From Pseudomonas capeferrum (GTDB lineage Bacteria; Pseudomonadota; Gammaproteobacteria; Pseudomonadales; Pseudomonadaceae): a stretch of 64,000 nt of DNA. Under the pieces are notes generated by a model that saw nothing but the letters and a program-made list of their open reading frames with translations, searched no databases and was not told the DNA's origin. The position numbers and the translations under genes were made by a program. The stretch covers positions 1,301,526 through 1,365,525 of the forward strand of contig NZ_JMIT01000001.1 of assembly GCF_000731675.1 (NCBI RefSeq), read 5' to 3'. Below, piece by piece: positions 16,924 through 26,940 of this stretch (position 1 is its first letter; each line of letters begins with the position of its first letter).

Positions 16924-19900
16924 GCATCCTCGGGAGCAAAATTGTCATCGTCTGCGTAGACGCGAACGTCGTAGTTGATGGCCTCCATTTCCGCCGAGTA
17001 ATCACCTGGCTCTATTGAGGTCACCAGAACCGGGTAGCACCACCGTGTCGAAATCCCGAACAGCAGGTGAGGCGGCTCAATCTGCTGGGAAAGATCCGGC
17101 ACAAAGTCGATAGATTGGATAGCGATGCGGTAGTCATCTATTCGATACGCAGCCCACGGACCGCTGATCGAACCGTCTGGCCGGCGCACTGCAAGAACAT
17201 GTGTCTGCCCTTCGCTCCAAACAAAAGCCTCGCTGCTTTCGATCACTACCGGCCCCTCTCCTGCGGAGAAGTCCGTCATGATTGATGACTGCGCATAGCC
17301 AGGAATGTCATCGGCCACCGCGTCATAGTTGAGATAACCGCTGTTCAGCGCGGAGAGCTCAGTACCCCAGCTATAGCTTTTGTTCTGATAGACCTGGGCC
17401 CGACGCTGACGCATGCCGTAGCGCCAAGCACGGTCGCGATCTGTGACCCCATCGAGTGTGATTTCCTTGACCGTCTGAAAGGCGTCACCTGGAAGCCTGC
17501 ACTTCACCGTTTCTTCAGCCCAGGTCCTCTGGTCCCGGTACTTGATGGAAACACCGTCAAAATCGTCAGGCGCAGGCAGGGTGAATGAGCGCTTGAGGGA
17601 TCCGTTCATGTTCTGCGGCGTGTACATGTTCTTGATCTGGCTGCGCGGCTCATCACGCACCGGAGTAATCCGGCCTCGCTCAAGCGTGAACTCTGCAAAT
17701 CCAGCTTTGAGAGCATCGTTGAGCACTTCCTTGACCGTGCCCGCCTCCTCCACTGAAAAGTCGAAGTAGTCCCCGCGGTTGTGCCAAATGGCGCCATACC
17801 GCACGAACTCTTCGATATCTACGTCATCATCTGTCGCCCCAACCGACTTCGAAACATAAGACGCCCACGGCGCGATATCGCGGGTAGCCGTTGGCTCCGA
17901 CCAGGCGCCATTGACCAAGACAGGGAGCTTGCGGGTGGCTATCAGCGACACCTGGCTCTCGGACTGAGCCGAAAGTTTGGTGCCGCCGCGCGCATACACC
18001 GCGATCGTGGTGACTCCCTCATAACGCAGCGGGGCTTTATCAATGCGTGCCCTGAGCCCATACCACTGCACACGGTCTTGCTGATTGCTGTCCGACGACT
18101 CCTCGCCGATTCGGCGAACCCTCATTTCCCCCCTCATGTAGGTAGGAAAGTTGATGGCCCGGGTGAATGCGATCTGATCTCGACGAGCCGCCTTGAACGT
18201 CCAAAAAACGCTTGTCCAGTTCTCGGCGGTGTTGATGTCGCGATACTGGGCCTCGACCTTGACGGTTACTTCAACCTGCCGCCCTTTCTTCGAGTAGGCA
18301 ATCAGGCCAGCGGGAAAGAAGAAGTCCAATTCAACGCTACGGACAACCTCATTCTCGGGGCAGACTGCGAACGATCCGGCCCAGTCGCCTTCAGTTGTGG
18401 AAGAGTCCAGCACAACCGATACATCGCTGGTTTGCATCGCGTCGAAGCCCAACCAGTCATCGTCCACTGCACCTGTATCAGTCAATCGAACGACCGTAAT
18501 CGCCGACGGCCCATGACTCTCGTCCTCTGGGGTGGCGCCGTCATCCTCCACTGAGTCATCGGAGACTTCCGTTATCCGGTACCGCAGTCCCCTATAGCCA
18601 ATCGTGGCCAGCAGCGATCCTGGCTGCAGCCCCACCGCCGGAGCGCCACCGTCATAAGCCATGGTCATGCGGGCGTACTGCCCATCCGCGGCCGCCTCTG
18701 TCTTAACGCCCGTCACGAACGCAGGGCTCGAACCGAGGATGTCAGTGACAGAACCCGTGATAGACAACGGCGAGCCGGTGAATGGCGCGGCCTGCTCTGC
18801 AATGCGCAGCCTCCCGGAGGAAGCGCTGGCCACCAGACCGGTACCGGACAGTGACGCACTCACCGCCGAAACGAGGCCTGCAAGGTTTGTAACGTTCGTA
18901 TTCAGAGATACCGGAAAGCTGCTCGCTCCTCGCGATACAGTGAAGCTCAGCGACACCACATCGAAGTTGAAACGAGCAGGCGCCGCGCTTCCGGTGACCA
19001 TTGACGCGCTACCAGGCACGGCCGGGGTACCGGGCACCTCAGGCTCATAGCTCGCAACAACATAGTTGCCAGCATTGGCGCCAGCGATCTCGATCCGCAT
19101 GCCGGCGAACGCCTGCAGCATGGGCAGATACGGACCGCTGACGATGGTCGCGCTGCCATCAATCGGGGTAGTGAAGGTATACGGGTAAGGCAACTCAACG
19201 CGCGCGATCATGCCGCTATCCCAGCCAAACGGGAACCAGCCCGCTCCGTCTGGAACGCTCAGCACCAGATCGGCAGCCAGCAGAGCATTGCCGCTGAACT
19301 GCTGTGCAACTTGAGTGGTGTTGGTGAGGGTAAGGCCGCCAGATCCGGTGTTTGTCGCACCGACTTCGGTCGAGTTATGCCACCACAACCGGGCTGACTC
19401 GGCGGCCAGTGACTCACCTGGTCCGTATACCTTGTATCGCGCAGTGCTGCCGAGCGAAGCGAGCGTGGTGTCGCCGATCTTGACGTCCGTGGGATTGATC
19501 TCGAACTCTCCGACGCCAACGCACAGCAATAGCTCAACCCACTGTTCCGTCTCGTTGACGAAGTGATGCCGAGGGGGGACCAGATAGTCCGGAAAGATGC
19601 GAGTTCTGCCCGCAACCTCGCGTATAACGTCACCCACTTTGACCTGGTTACCCGTTGTCTTGGCCAGGTTCAGGTTCTGCCCTGACCGACCCTGATTCCT
19701 TGGCGTGGACAGAGGCCTCTGAGTCATCATCACCACGCCGACGGCAACCACTGCGGCAACCACAGCCCACAACGCGACCTCCAGCCCGGTTCCCTTCGGC
19801 TCTGGATAAATGCAAACGGTATCTTGGGGTGAAAAGTCGGTCTTCGCCCAACGCTCGGGATTGATGAACACACCGTTCAACTCGACGCTGATAGGCGGCG

Positions 19901-20021
19901 ACTGACGCGGCGTATAGCCTGGAACGTTCTGGAACAGCCACCCTTCAATAGTCATAACCTGATCGGTCTTGTGGCGCTCCAGTGGAGATCCCTCAAGCTT
20001 GCTCGGGTAGAATTCGATCAC
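16920..20021 (-). CDS. Tail tip / host-specificity protein (J-like)
   Basis: 1033 aa. The N-terminal ~75 residues look like a small beta-grasp-like domain ([20 protein letters not shown]). A hydrophobic segment follows ([20 protein letters not shown]), then [21 protein letters not shown] and [20 protein letters not shown], the conserved block of lambda J-type tip proteins. Later beta-rich segments and [15 protein letters not shown] blocks match the central tip domains. It forms the distal end of the tail tube and contacts the receptor. Unlike lambda, no tail-assembly gene I homologue lies between it and the NlpC gene; one is found in the satellite instead. Confidence 0.85.
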   Translation of the reverse strand: MIEFYPSKLEGSPLERHKTDQVMTIEGWLFQNVPGYTPRQSPPISVELNGVFINPERWAKTDFSPQDTVCIYPEPKGTGLEVALWAVVAAVVAVGVVMMTQRPLSTPRNQGRSGQNLNLAKTTGNQVKVGDVIREVAGRTRIFPDYLVPPRHHFVNETEQWVELLLCVGVGEFEINPTDVKIGDTTLASLGSTARYKVYGPGESLAAESARLWWHNSTEVGATNTGSGGLTLTNTTQVAQQFSGNALLAADLVLSVPDGAGWFPFGWDSGMIARVELPYPYTFTTPIDGSATIVSGPYLPMLQAFAGMRIEIAGANAGNYVVASYEPEVPGTPAVPGSASMVTGSAAPARFNFDVVSLSFTVSRGASSFPVSLNTNVTNLAGLVSAVSASLSGTGLVASASSGRLRIAEQAAPFTGSPLSITGSVTDILGSSPAFVTGVKTEAAADGQYARMTMAYDGGAPAVGLQPGSLLATIGYRGLRYRITEVSDDSVEDDGATPEDESHGPSAITVVRLTDTGAVDDDWLGFDAMQTSDVSVVLDSSTTEGDWAGSFAVCPENEVVRSVELDFFFPAGLIAYSKKGRQVEVTVKVEAQYRDINTAENWTSVFWTFKAARRDQIAFTRAINFPTYMRGEMRVRRIGEESSDSNQQDRVQWYGLRARIDKAPLRYEGVTTIAVYARGGTKLSAQSESQVSLIATRKLPVLVNGAWSEPTATRDIAPWASYVSKSVGATDDDVDIEEFVRYGAIWHNRGDYFDFSVEEAGTVKEVLNDALKAGFAEFTLERGRITPVRDEPRSQIKNMYTPQNMNGSLKRSFTLPAPDDFDGVSIKYRDQRTWAEETVKCRLPGDAFQTVKEITLDGVTDRDRAWRYGMRQRRAQVYQNKSYSWGTELSALNSGYLNYDAVADDIPGYAQSSIMTDFSAGEGPVVIESSEAFVWSEGQTHVLAVRRPDGSISGPWAAYRIDDYRIAIQSIDFVPDLSQQIEPPHLLFGISTRWCYPVLVTSIEPGDYSAEMEAINYDVRVYADDDNFAPEDA

Positions 20022-20394
20022 GGTGGTAGCTCACTTTCAGATACTGGTCTTGAAAACGCCGAAGCGGCTTTATGGTTGCCCCGCTGGGCTTCATCTCTAG
20101 GCCGTGCAACCGGCCCTCCACCTCGACGATCAGCGCAACGTGAATGCAGATGTCGCCCCTCCACACGCAGGCAATAGCTCCTACCTCCGGCCCGCAGCGC
20201 TCCATCGCAGATGCCTCAAGGTTTACGGCCCGAGTGAACTCCTTAGGCATGGTGTTGCGCACGTACCCCCAGCTCGGCAACAACGGCAGGCCGTACACCT
20301 GGTGGCGCACCAACCGGGTCATTCCCCAGCAATCGAAGCGCGCAGGGCCGCGCCCGCCATCTTCGTAGGTGGCGGTGAGGTATTGATCGAACAT
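19993..20394 (-). CDS. NlpC/P60-type tail assembly peptidase (K-like)
   Basis: 133 aa. The catalytic Cys is in [14 protein letters not shown] and the catalytic His in [15 protein letters not shown], the order of NlpC/P60 cysteine peptidases. It lies between the DUF1833-like gene and the tip gene, overlapping both, as lambda gene K does. It probably processes tip components or cleaves peptidoglycan during DNA entry. Confidence 0.82.
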   Translation of the reverse strand: MFDQYLTATYEDGGRGPARFDCWGMTRLVRHQVYGLPLLPSWGYVRNTMPKEFTRAVNLEASAMERCGPEVGAIACVWRGDICIHVALIVEVEGRLHGLEMKPSGATIKPLRRFQDQYLKVSYHRDRILPEQA

Positions 20395-20879
20395 CAGGTG
20401 TACCTAAGGCAGGGAACGAAATCCAAGGTGTACTTGCGTCTTGGCCAGGCGAGGTTGACGAAGTCGAAGTAGCCAGCCTGCAGCTGCACGCTGGCCCCTT
20501 CCATGAAACCGCTCAGCACGTTCATGCGGTATGGCTTTTCCGCCGGTGCGGACAAGTCGGAAGACAGGAAAATGCGGAAGATCATGGTGATCTTCTCCCT
20601 GGCATCCAGCGCTTTATCAATCAGCTGCTGAGCCACGCCAGTCACGTTGTCGATAGCGAAGGTCAGCGATTGGTTACCGCTGTTATCGCGTTTTGGCAGC
20701 GCGGCATCGAAGGCGGTCGCCGTGAACGTCGCTAGAACGCCCTCCTCGGTCGTGGCCACTAGATCCTCAAACGCCGAGCAGATGTACACGGGGCCAGGCC
20801 AGGAGGCACAGCGAAGCTCAATGGTTGGAATGATCCACGCCTTGCCGCCAGAGGCGTACAAGGTTGCAATCGCGGTCAT
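20394..20879 (-). CDS. Tail protein of the DUF1833 type
   Basis: 161 aa, beta-rich ([59 protein letters not shown]). It is the minor tail protein normally found between tape measure and NlpC genes in this phage type, in the place of lambda L/M. It overlaps both neighbours. The family name is from pattern recognition, not a search. Confidence 0.7.
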   Translation of the reverse strand: MTAIATLYASGGKAWIIPTIELRCASWPGPVYICSAFEDLVATTEEGVLATFTATAFDAALPKRDNSGNQSLTFAIDNVTGVAQQLIDKALDAREKITMIFRIFLSSDLSAPAEKPYRMNVLSGFMEGASVQLQAGYFDFVNLAWPRRKYTLDFVPCLRYT

Positions 20880-23800
20880 CTTCCAACCCTCTGGTTCCTG
20901 TAAGTCGACTCGTACGTCTTGGCTACTTTTCCTTGGCCAGTCCTCATGCCGGAAGAAATATGGTCGTCAACAGCGGCGATGATGACCTTGAGCTGATCCC
21001 CATCCATGCGAGTACTTACCTTGTCATTTCCGTAGTTGAGAACCTGGACGTTGAGATTTGGCGAGGGCGATGCCGCCGCTACAGGAGTATCCGCCACTGC
21101 CTCCGATGAACCGCCAGGACCGCCGATGAAAGCAGCACGCCCATTGCTGATGGCCTCCAGCGTTCCTACACCAATCCGCGCTGTAGCCTCGGCGTCGAAA
21201 ACGTACTCACCCCGGTGCACCGGACCAGCTACCTCATCCTTGCGACCATGCCCCGTATAGCCACCATCCATAAAGCCGACACCGGCCATGGCCGTCATGC
21301 CAACGGCGGATGCAAGCGGCGTAGCGACGGTCAATGCACTAGCCATGGCAGCAGGTGCCAAGGCCGGACCAACAATAGGAATTGCCGCAGTTGAAGCGAA
21401 CGCAGCAAGACCAGCTTGAAGTGCGGTGGCCTGAGCATTCGCAGCTAGCATGCCTGCTGAGCTTGCCTGCGTAGTTTTGCCGACGAGCATCTGCACGCCC
21501 TGGTAAACCAGCCATTGCGCCGCCATATCGGTCAGCGCGTTGAGGACAGATTCTGCGAACCCGCCCAACATGTTGTTCAAAGCATCGCCAGCATCCTCCG
21601 CTCCGGTGGCAACATCCTTGAGGAACGTGCTCAGTTCACCCCTGGCGCTGCCAAGGGTGCTGTTGGTCAGATCGGCAGCCTGGGCTGAGTAGTTCTGTGC
21701 CTCGTCGGCAAAGTTCGCCCACGCTTCGCGAACGCCGTTCATCCAGTTGGACTGCTGCTCGTCAATCGCCGCATAGTAGTTCTGCTGAGCTTGCAGCCTC
21801 TTGTCCAGCTCCTCCTGAAGGACCTGTGTTTCGCTCGCATACAGCTCCGGCTCAATCTGCCCGGTGTTCCGCTGCTCATTCAGGGACTGGAGGTCCTCGA
21901 CATACTTCTGACGCAATGCCAGCTCAGACCGCATACGGTCGCGGGCCTTGTCCCCCAGGCCAATTCCGGCCAGCTCTTGGGCATAGCCATTTACCGCCGA
22001 CTGCGTGCCGGCTTGCTGAGCAGCCTTGAAAGCGCTGAGCTTTAGATCGTCTTCGTTGGCCTTCTTGATCTTGTTCAGGGTATCCAGCTCGGCGGCCAAC
22101 TCAAGCAGGCGCTTTTGCTGGGCTTTCGACAGATTGCCGAGCTTGCCCTCCTGAAGCTCGAAGGAGAGTTTCGCGACTTCCGTGGCGTTCTTCTGCTTGT
22201 CACCAGTGGTGTTGATCAGCTCGATCTGGCGCTTGTAACCCTCTTCCGCCGCCTTGAAATCCGTCAGCTGCTTCTTGGCAGCCTGCTCAGACTTTGATTC
22301 CCCCTCGCGCTTGGACTTGTTCGCCTTGTCATTGGCCTTTTTCTGCGCCTCGATGGCATTAGCTGCCGACAGGATGGCCTGGCGATCTGTTTCGGTGAGG
22401 TCCGCATTCTCGGCGATGTAGCGGTTCGCGATCTTGATCGCGTCATTGTTGTCTTGCAGGCCGCCGAGCTGTTTCTGCAGGGTTTCCAGGTAAGTTTGGC
22501 CAGCGCTGCTCATGCCGCTCTTCGCGGCATTGTTCGCTTCGGTCGCTACTGTGTTTTCCTTGGTGACCCCAGTGAGGACACGCAAGGTTTCGGCAATCAG
22601 GCCTGAGCGCTGATCAGCATCGCTGACGGCGCCGGCTTGGGTGATCCAGCCCTGCAACGTAGCCGCCGGCAACTGCAGGCGATTACTCACTTCCTTCAGG
22701 ATCGGGGCAAGGTCGGCACCAGAGGAGCGAGCCTCGTTCAGCCGATCGATGATCCCCTGGTACTCGGCCAGCTGCTTGTTGTACTGGCCGCCAGAGTCGC
22801 GAACAGGTGCTGTCACTGTTGCAGAGCGGATGGCCTGGGCAAGCTCTCCGTAGGCATCCTTGACCTTGTCCGTAGCGTTGATCTGCTCCTGCTGCCATTT
22901 CACCAAGCCAGCTTCGCGCTGGTCCTGGTTGAGCTTCTGGAACTCCTCCCGCAGTTGGGATACGGGCTTTTGCATGTCCTCCAGACTGACCCCAGCCTGG
23001 TCCGCGTTGTCACGCAGCAAGAGGAAGCTTGCCGCTACGGTGCCGGCGAGGATTGCCAGCCCCATCGGACCTCCCAGGCCTGCAAGCAGACCTGCCGAAG
23101 CAGCCTTCAAGCCAGACTGAGCGGTTGCTACTGCGGCGGTTGCGGCGGCCTCCTTTGTCCGCGCGGTCGCAAGCTGGATGGACATTTGGGTCTGAACTGC
23201 GGTGCCTCGCGCCGCAATCGCTTCCCGCTCAGCGAGAATGGTAGCCGTCTGAGCCTTCCGCTGATCTGCTATCGCCGCCTGTAGTGTTGCCTCAGCCTGG
23301 GCAACTCGTGCTGCCCGGTCAGCCCGCGCTGCCTGCACGGCCAACCCAGTTTTCACAACGTAGTTGGTCAGCGCAGCTGCACCGACGCCGCCCATGGCCA
23401 CGGCCACAAGGTCGACGTTGTTCGCCAGCGCAATCAGCACGTTCGCAAAGCCTGCGACTATGCCGGTTTGCTCTTCCATGCCACCCAGGAATGCCTGAAT
23501 GGCGTTGCTGATGTTCACCATCGCGTCCTGCACGCTGGTGGACATGTCGGCCGCAGCCTTGCGGTTGACCTCCACGTTGCGCAGCAGGCCGATATTAATG
23601 TAATCGAGCGACAGCTTGCCCTCGACGCCGAGCTTCCGGATCTCCTCGGCGCTCTTGCCGGTGGCGGTGGCAATCGCATTGACGATGGTCGGCATGGCGT
23701 CCTGAATAGACACCCAGCCATCCGCCTCTACCTTACCGGTCTGCAGCGCCTTCGAATAGGCATCCAAGGCCGACCCGGCTTTATCTGCAGCAGCCGCGTT

Positions 23801-24274
23801 GGTCACCAGCAGAAAGCTGAAGCTATCCGTGATATCCAGCGTCTCTTGGGTGTTAAAGCCCAGGCTACGCATAACGTCAGCAGTGCGGATGTACAGCTCT
23901 TGCGCCTCAGCCAGAGGACGGTAGGTTTCCTGCGCAGTTTGTAGCAGGTGGCCTTGAACCAACTGGTACTCACTTGCGCTACCAGCTGCAGCCTTCATCC
24001 GGTCAGACATCTGCCCGTAGGCATCAACTTGCTGGATGATGCCGCCTATCAGACCGGCGCCGGCCACTGCCGCGAAAGCGCCGCGCATGAGAGTGCCGGC
24101 TTGCTGCGCTGCTGCGCCTGCCCGATCAAAAGCTGAATCGACCTTGGCCAGGCTCTGGTCAATCGCCTGGGATGACCGCGCGACCAACTGATCCGCATTG
24201 GCCAACTCCCGACGCAGCTGGGCGGTGGTCGCCTCGATCTGGACCAGCATCCCCTGGACTTGTTGGTCGGCCAT
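20876..24274 (-). CDS. Tail tape measure protein
   Basis: About 1132 aa. An N-terminal coiled coil (LRRELANADQLVARSSQAID) leads into the tape-measure domain. Hydrophobic central stretches follow (GLLAGLGGPMGLAILAGTVAASF), then long Lys/Glu/Ala helices, and a Gly-rich C-terminus with MAGVGFMDGGYTGHGRKDE. This long helical, Ala-rich composition directly after the tail chaperone genes is diagnostic. It sets tail length and is ejected with the DNA. The start MADQQV follows GGAGAGCGG; an ATG four codons upstream overlaps that site. Confidence 0.92.
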   Translation of the reverse strand: MADQQVQGMLVQIEATTAQLRRELANADQLVARSSQAIDQSLAKVDSAFDRAGAAAQQAGTLMRGAFAAVAGAGLIGGIIQQVDAYGQMSDRMKAAAGSASEYQLVQGHLLQTAQETYRPLAEAQELYIRTADVMRSLGFNTQETLDITDSFSFLLVTNAAAADKAGSALDAYSKALQTGKVEADGWVSIQDAMPTIVNAIATATGKSAEEIRKLGVEGKLSLDYINIGLLRNVEVNRKAAADMSTSVQDAMVNISNAIQAFLGGMEEQTGIVAGFANVLIALANNVDLVAVAMGGVGAAALTNYVVKTGLAVQAARADRAARVAQAEATLQAAIADQRKAQTATILAEREAIAARGTAVQTQMSIQLATARTKEAAATAAVATAQSGLKAASAGLLAGLGGPMGLAILAGTVAASFLLLRDNADQAGVSLEDMQKPVSQLREEFQKLNQDQREAGLVKWQQEQINATDKVKDAYGELAQAIRSATVTAPVRDSGGQYNKQLAEYQGIIDRLNEARSSGADLAPILKEVSNRLQLPAATLQGWITQAGAVSDADQRSGLIAETLRVLTGVTKENTVATEANNAAKSGMSSAGQTYLETLQKQLGGLQDNNDAIKIANRYIAENADLTETDRQAILSAANAIEAQKKANDKANKSKREGESKSEQAAKKQLTDFKAAEEGYKRQIELINTTGDKQKNATEVAKLSFELQEGKLGNLSKAQQKRLLELAAELDTLNKIKKANEDDLKLSAFKAAQQAGTQSAVNGYAQELAGIGLGDKARDRMRSELALRQKYVEDLQSLNEQRNTGQIEPELYASETQVLQEELDKRLQAQQNYYAAIDEQQSNWMNGVREAWANFADEAQNYSAQAADLTNSTLGSARGELSTFLKDVATGAEDAGDALNNMLGGFAESVLNALTDMAAQWLVYQGVQMLVGKTTQASSAGMLAANAQATALQAGLAAFASTAAIPIVGPALAPAAMASALTVATPLASAVGMTAMAGVGFMDGGYTGHGRKDEVAGPVHRGEYVFDAEATARIGVGTLEAISNGRAAFIGGPGGSSEAVADTPVAAASPSPNLNVQVLNYGNDKVSTRMDGDQLKVIIAAVDDHISSGMRTGQGKVAKTYESTYRNQRVGR

Positions 24275-24290
24275 TCCGCTCTCCATAAAC

Positions 24291-24316
24291 GAAAAAGCCC
24301 GGCACATGGCCGGGCT
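24291..24316 (-). terminator. Intrinsic terminator between lipoprotein and tape-measure genes
   Basis: On the minus strand an AGCCCGGC/GCCGGGCT stem with a 5-base loop is followed by five Us, just before the tape-measure ribosome site. Confidence 0.8.
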
Positions 24317-24334
24317 CGTTGAAAGTTGTCGTGG

Positions 24335-24646
24335 CTATTTGTAGGGATTTGCCATGTCAGTGGTGGTGAAACTAGCAACCTTGCCCGTAGCATCAAGAAC
24401 AACGCTCAAGCCTTGGTTTTCGTAGCTAGAACCAGCAAAGCCGACTTTCGTATAGCCCCAGGACAAGACCTGAGTGCCATCAGAGTTTCTTGTCGTGGCA
24501 AGCGGTTGCCCGAAACTGCTCAGCAGTTCCTCTTTAGTGGTTACGCTCTGCTTAATTTGATCCAGCTGCGCTTGGGTAACCGGCTTACCATAGGTAGTGC
24601 ATGCTGCCAGTACGCACGCGGCCAGTAGGACAAACAGTCTCTTCAT
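24335..24646 (-). CDS. SmpA/BamE-like small lipoprotein (moron in tail operon)
   Basis: 103 aa. MKRLFVLLAACVLAAC is a lipoprotein signal with lipobox L-A-A-C. The mature part has the OmlA/SmpA-like pattern: KPVTQAQLDQIKQSVTTKEELLSSFGQPLATT, then an aromatic strand (QVLSWGYTKVGFAG). Such small outer-membrane lipoproteins are not virion parts. It sits between the tail chaperone and tape-measure genes and ends at its own terminator, as a lysogenic-conversion or exclusion moron would. The longer frame upstream lacks a signal and overlaps the chaperone extension. Confidence 0.72.
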   Translation of the reverse strand: MKRLFVLLAACVLAACTTYGKPVTQAQLDQIKQSVTTKEELLSSFGQPLATTRNSDGTQVLSWGYTKVGFAGSSYENQGLSVVLDATGKVASFTTTDMANPYK

Positions 24647-24698
24647 GTGATGGTGCCTCCTTGATGAGCCAGGGAATGTACCATAGAGGCAGATACAT

Positions 24699-25279
24699 TC
24701 AGGACCGCGCGCGCCCAGTAAGGGCTTGGCGCAGCTTGTCGGCAACTGTCGAGGCGCTAGGTTTCTGCTTGGCGCCTTGGGCCTTCCCTTTGCCGAAGGG
24801 GTTGGTCATTTGCGACCATTCGAGCCGGGCATCAAGTGCCATGAAAAGCTCAGGCAGCGGCGTGCACCAAGCAACATCCGGCGCCCAGCCCAGCCAACCC
24901 GTAGCAATCGAATAAAGCCGGTCAACGTAACTTCCGTCTTCGATGACGCTTACGCCGTCCCGGCTTGGTCGTTTCCCGGCTCTTTGCCGCGTGGGTTGTA
25001 CAGCGCAACCAGGTAGGCGTTCAGCTGCGTTGACACATCGAGAACGCCGTGCTGCCAGACTTGCTCTGGCACTGCCTTGGCGGCCTTCTCGTCAAGGCCG
25101 GCGCCGGCAACCAGGATGGCCGCGCAACCGTCGACGCTGAGCGAGTTGATCGCCTGGGAAGCACCGCGCAGGCCGCCAAATCGGCTCTCGATCGCCCGCA
25201 CAGCCTTCAGGGTTGGGGTCAGGGTGAACTCTTCATCACCCAGCTTGACGGTAACGGTACCGTGCAGCGTATTGTTCAT
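24699..25279 (-). CDS. Frameshifted tail assembly chaperone (G-T-like fusion, 193 aa)
   Basis: Produced if ribosomes slip -1 at GGGAAAC (24977-24971). The first 101 codons are those of the short chaperone. The -1 frame then stays open to a TGA at 24701-24699, adding about 90 residues that include SYVDRLYSIATGWLGWAPDV, CTPLPELFMALDARLEWSQM and NPFGKGKAQGAKQKPSA. This extension has no start codon of its own near its beginning and reads as a genuine protein. In lambda the equivalent gpGT binds the tape measure and recruits tail tube protein. Confidence 0.8.
24950..25279 (-). CDS. Tail assembly chaperone, short form (G-like, 109 aa)
   Basis: The zero-frame product MNNTLHGTVTVKLGDEEFTL continues with LTPTLKAVRAIESRFGGLRG and ends at a TAA at 24950. 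Its position between tail tube and tape measure is that of lambda G. It is made in excess over the frameshifted form and coats the tape measure during tail assembly. Confidence 0.85.
   Translation of the reverse strand: MNNTLHGTVTVKLGDEEFTLTPTLKAVRAIESRFGGLRGASQAINSLSVDGCAAILVAGAGLDEKAAKAVPEQVWQHGVLDVSTQLNAYLVALYNPRGKEPGNDQAGTA
24971..24977 (-). promoter_or_regulatory. Programmed -1 frameshift slippery heptamer GGGAAAC
   Basis: Read in the zero frame as G GGA AAC, it fits X XXY YYZ exactly and differs from lambda's GGGAAAG only in the last base. It lies seven codons before the short-form stop. Confidence 0.85.
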
Positions 25280-25319
25280 TAGGCAGGTCCTGTGAAGCCG
25301 GGGCCAAAGCCCCGGGCAC

Positions 25320-25823
25320 TTATGGGGTTACAGGGGCCGGCAGCAACTCGAGGATTTCCGAGTTGATGCCAAAGGTGATGTTGCGGCGCACCACGTTGTC
25401 AGCAGCGCCGGCGGCCACGGTGTTGTTCATTACCTTCGCTCGGTAGTAGAACGTGGTCGGGCTGATGGCCGGGGTGGCATCAGGGTCGCCGTCGTTGAGG
25501 GTGACCTTGATGTTGTAATCGCCCTTGCTGCGATCCTTGTGGGCGGTCTTGACCGCGTTCTGGCCAGCATCACCGTTATCCAGACCCACGGTCATGGTCA
25601 TGTCGCCGGCGTCAGCCGTGCCCTTGTACTTGCGCACCCGCCCATCCTCGAGCGACGTGAATGTCACGCTGCTGAAGGTGTCGCCGAACTCGCCGAGGTC
25701 TTCGATCTCACCAACACGCACGTAGGTGTCGGCCTCGAACTCGGTTTTGGTGGTCGCCCCGGTCTTGCTGCCAATGAAAAGGCGGCAGCCGGCGGCTGTA
25801 TTGAGGTTGTCTTCTGCGGGCAT
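25320..25823 (-). CDS. Major tail tube protein
   Basis: 167 aa. The beta-rich pattern of siphophage tube proteins is clear: GCRLFIGSKTGATTKTEFEA, YVRVGEIEDLGEFGDTFSSV, SLEDGRVRKYKGTADAGDMT and FYYRAKVMNNTVAAGAADNV. It follows the DUF3168 terminator gene and precedes the chaperone, the usual order. It polymerises into the tail tube. Confidence 0.85.
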   Translation of the reverse strand: MPAEDNLNTAAGCRLFIGSKTGATTKTEFEADTYVRVGEIEDLGEFGDTFSSVTFTSLEDGRVRKYKGTADAGDMTMTVGLDNGDAGQNAVKTAHKDRSKGDYNIKVTLNDGDPDATPAISPTTFYYRAKVMNNTVAAGAADNVVRRNITFGINSEILELLPAPVTP

Positions 25824-25878
25824 GGGTGATCCTCCAAAGCCACGTTGGATAGAAGCCGCAGCGCGGCCAGTGGGTGAT

Positions 25879-26265
25879 TCAGTGGGTGGTGATCACGCGG
25901 ACGGTGATCGAGCCCTGGTAGGTGATACCGTCGGCATCCCGCTGAGCGTCGGCCTGCTCGACTCGCACGGAAACCGCGCGTCCCACCTCCAGTGGCAGCC
26001 GGCGCTCATCCAGGGCGGCGATGACCTCGCCGTTGATGCGCTTCACCTCGGCCTGGCCAACGGCATCGGACCAGACCGACAGGTAGATCAGGCGCGTCTC
26101 GCGCTTGCGCCCAGAGATAGGGCTGGCATTTACCGAGATCTCCCGGTCGATCGACACATAGGGCATCGGGGTGTTGATGTTCGCACCGTCGTAGATCGGG
26201 CAGCTGACCTCAGCTTGTAGCCGGGCGAAGATGGCCTCTTGCAGGGCCAGCGATGGGTCAGCCAT
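25879..26265 (-). CDS. Tail terminator/completion protein (DUF3168 type)
   Basis: 128 aa. The start LALQEAIFARLQAEVSCPIYD and the blocks PYVSIDREI and RLIYLSVWSD are typical of the DUF3168 family that caps the tail. Overlaps the 3' end of the HK97 gp10-like gene by 8 bases. Confidence 0.78.
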   Translation of the reverse strand: MADPSLALQEAIFARLQAEVSCPIYDGANINTPMPYVSIDREISVNASPISGRKRETRLIYLSVWSDAVGQAEVKRINGEVIAALDERRLPLEVGRAVSVRVEQADAQRDADGITYQGSITVRVITTH

Positions 26266-26758
26266 TGCCTACCCCCTGGCTTGCCTTGCGCAGCGTTCGG
26301 CGCACAGCGGCCTCAATATCGGCCATCACATACTCTCGGTTGACCTGCATTGATGGGCGCAGCCATGGGTGTGCTGGCCGGGCCGGAATGTCCGGATACT
26401 TGCCGAAAAAGTGGGTGCCGTCGCTCTTGTTGGTAACGCGTCGGTTGCGATCCCCTGCCCGCTTGCCACCGATGTAGCCCTTGGTCCCATACTCGATGAA
26501 GCGCAGGTAAAAGAATCGCCGGTTGTCCCGCTTGCCACGTATCCCGATCTGCGCATCCAGACCGCTGGGCGAGACGTAAACCTTTAGCGCCGCAGCAGCC
26601 GCGCCGGTGTCCTTGGGCATCATCTGCCGCTGCGTCTCCAGGATACGATTCGCCGCCTCCAGCATCGCGGGCTGTAGCTCGTTGTCCATGGTCTTGTGAA
26701 TGTTGCGCAATGTCCGGCGCAGCCGGATATCACCACGGATGCTTGACCGGCGAGCCAT
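26258..26758 (-). CDS. HK97 gp10-family head-tail/tail protein
   Basis: 166 aa. Basic N-terminus (RRSSIRGDIRLRRTLRNIHK) and the family core RILETQRQMMPKDTGAAAAA, FYLRFIEYGTKG and ARPAHPWLRPSMQVNREYV. Gp10-type proteins join the connector to the tail. The ribosome site GGAG overlaps the stop of the 56-aa gene upstream. Confidence 0.85.
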   Translation of the reverse strand: MARRSSIRGDIRLRRTLRNIHKTMDNELQPAMLEAANRILETQRQMMPKDTGAAAAALKVYVSPSGLDAQIGIRGKRDNRRFFYLRFIEYGTKGYIGGKRAGDRNRRVTNKSDGTHFFGKYPDIPARPAHPWLRPSMQVNREYVMADIEAAVRRTLRKASQGVGNG

Positions 26759-26761
26759 GGA

Positions 26762-26932
26762 CTACTCCTTGGCCTGGGCGGCCTTCGCTGACTTCTCGGC
26801 CTTTTCGGTGACCTCTACGGCATAGCCGCGGGCAATCAGGCCTTCGCCATAGGCCTTGTCGACCTCGAACTCTTCGCCCTTCTCCCGCTCACCGGATGCG
26901 CCCGTCAACGGGCCTAGTGCTCGAATTTTCAT
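26762..26932 (-). CDS. Small head-tail region protein, 56 aa
   Basis: Short gene between head closure and gp10-like genes. It starts MKIRALGPLTGASGEREKGE and continues FEVDKAYGEGLIARGYAVEV, ending in a Lys/Ala tail. The first part resembles the small beta-barrel proteins often encoded here in Pseudomonas phages. Gene spacing (9 bases from its neighbour, stop overlapping the next ribosome site) supports translation. Confidence 0.7.
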   Translation of the reverse strand: MKIRALGPLTGASGEREKGEEFEVDKAYGEGLIARGYAVEVTEKAEKSAKAAQAKE

Positions 26933-26940
26933 TATTCACC

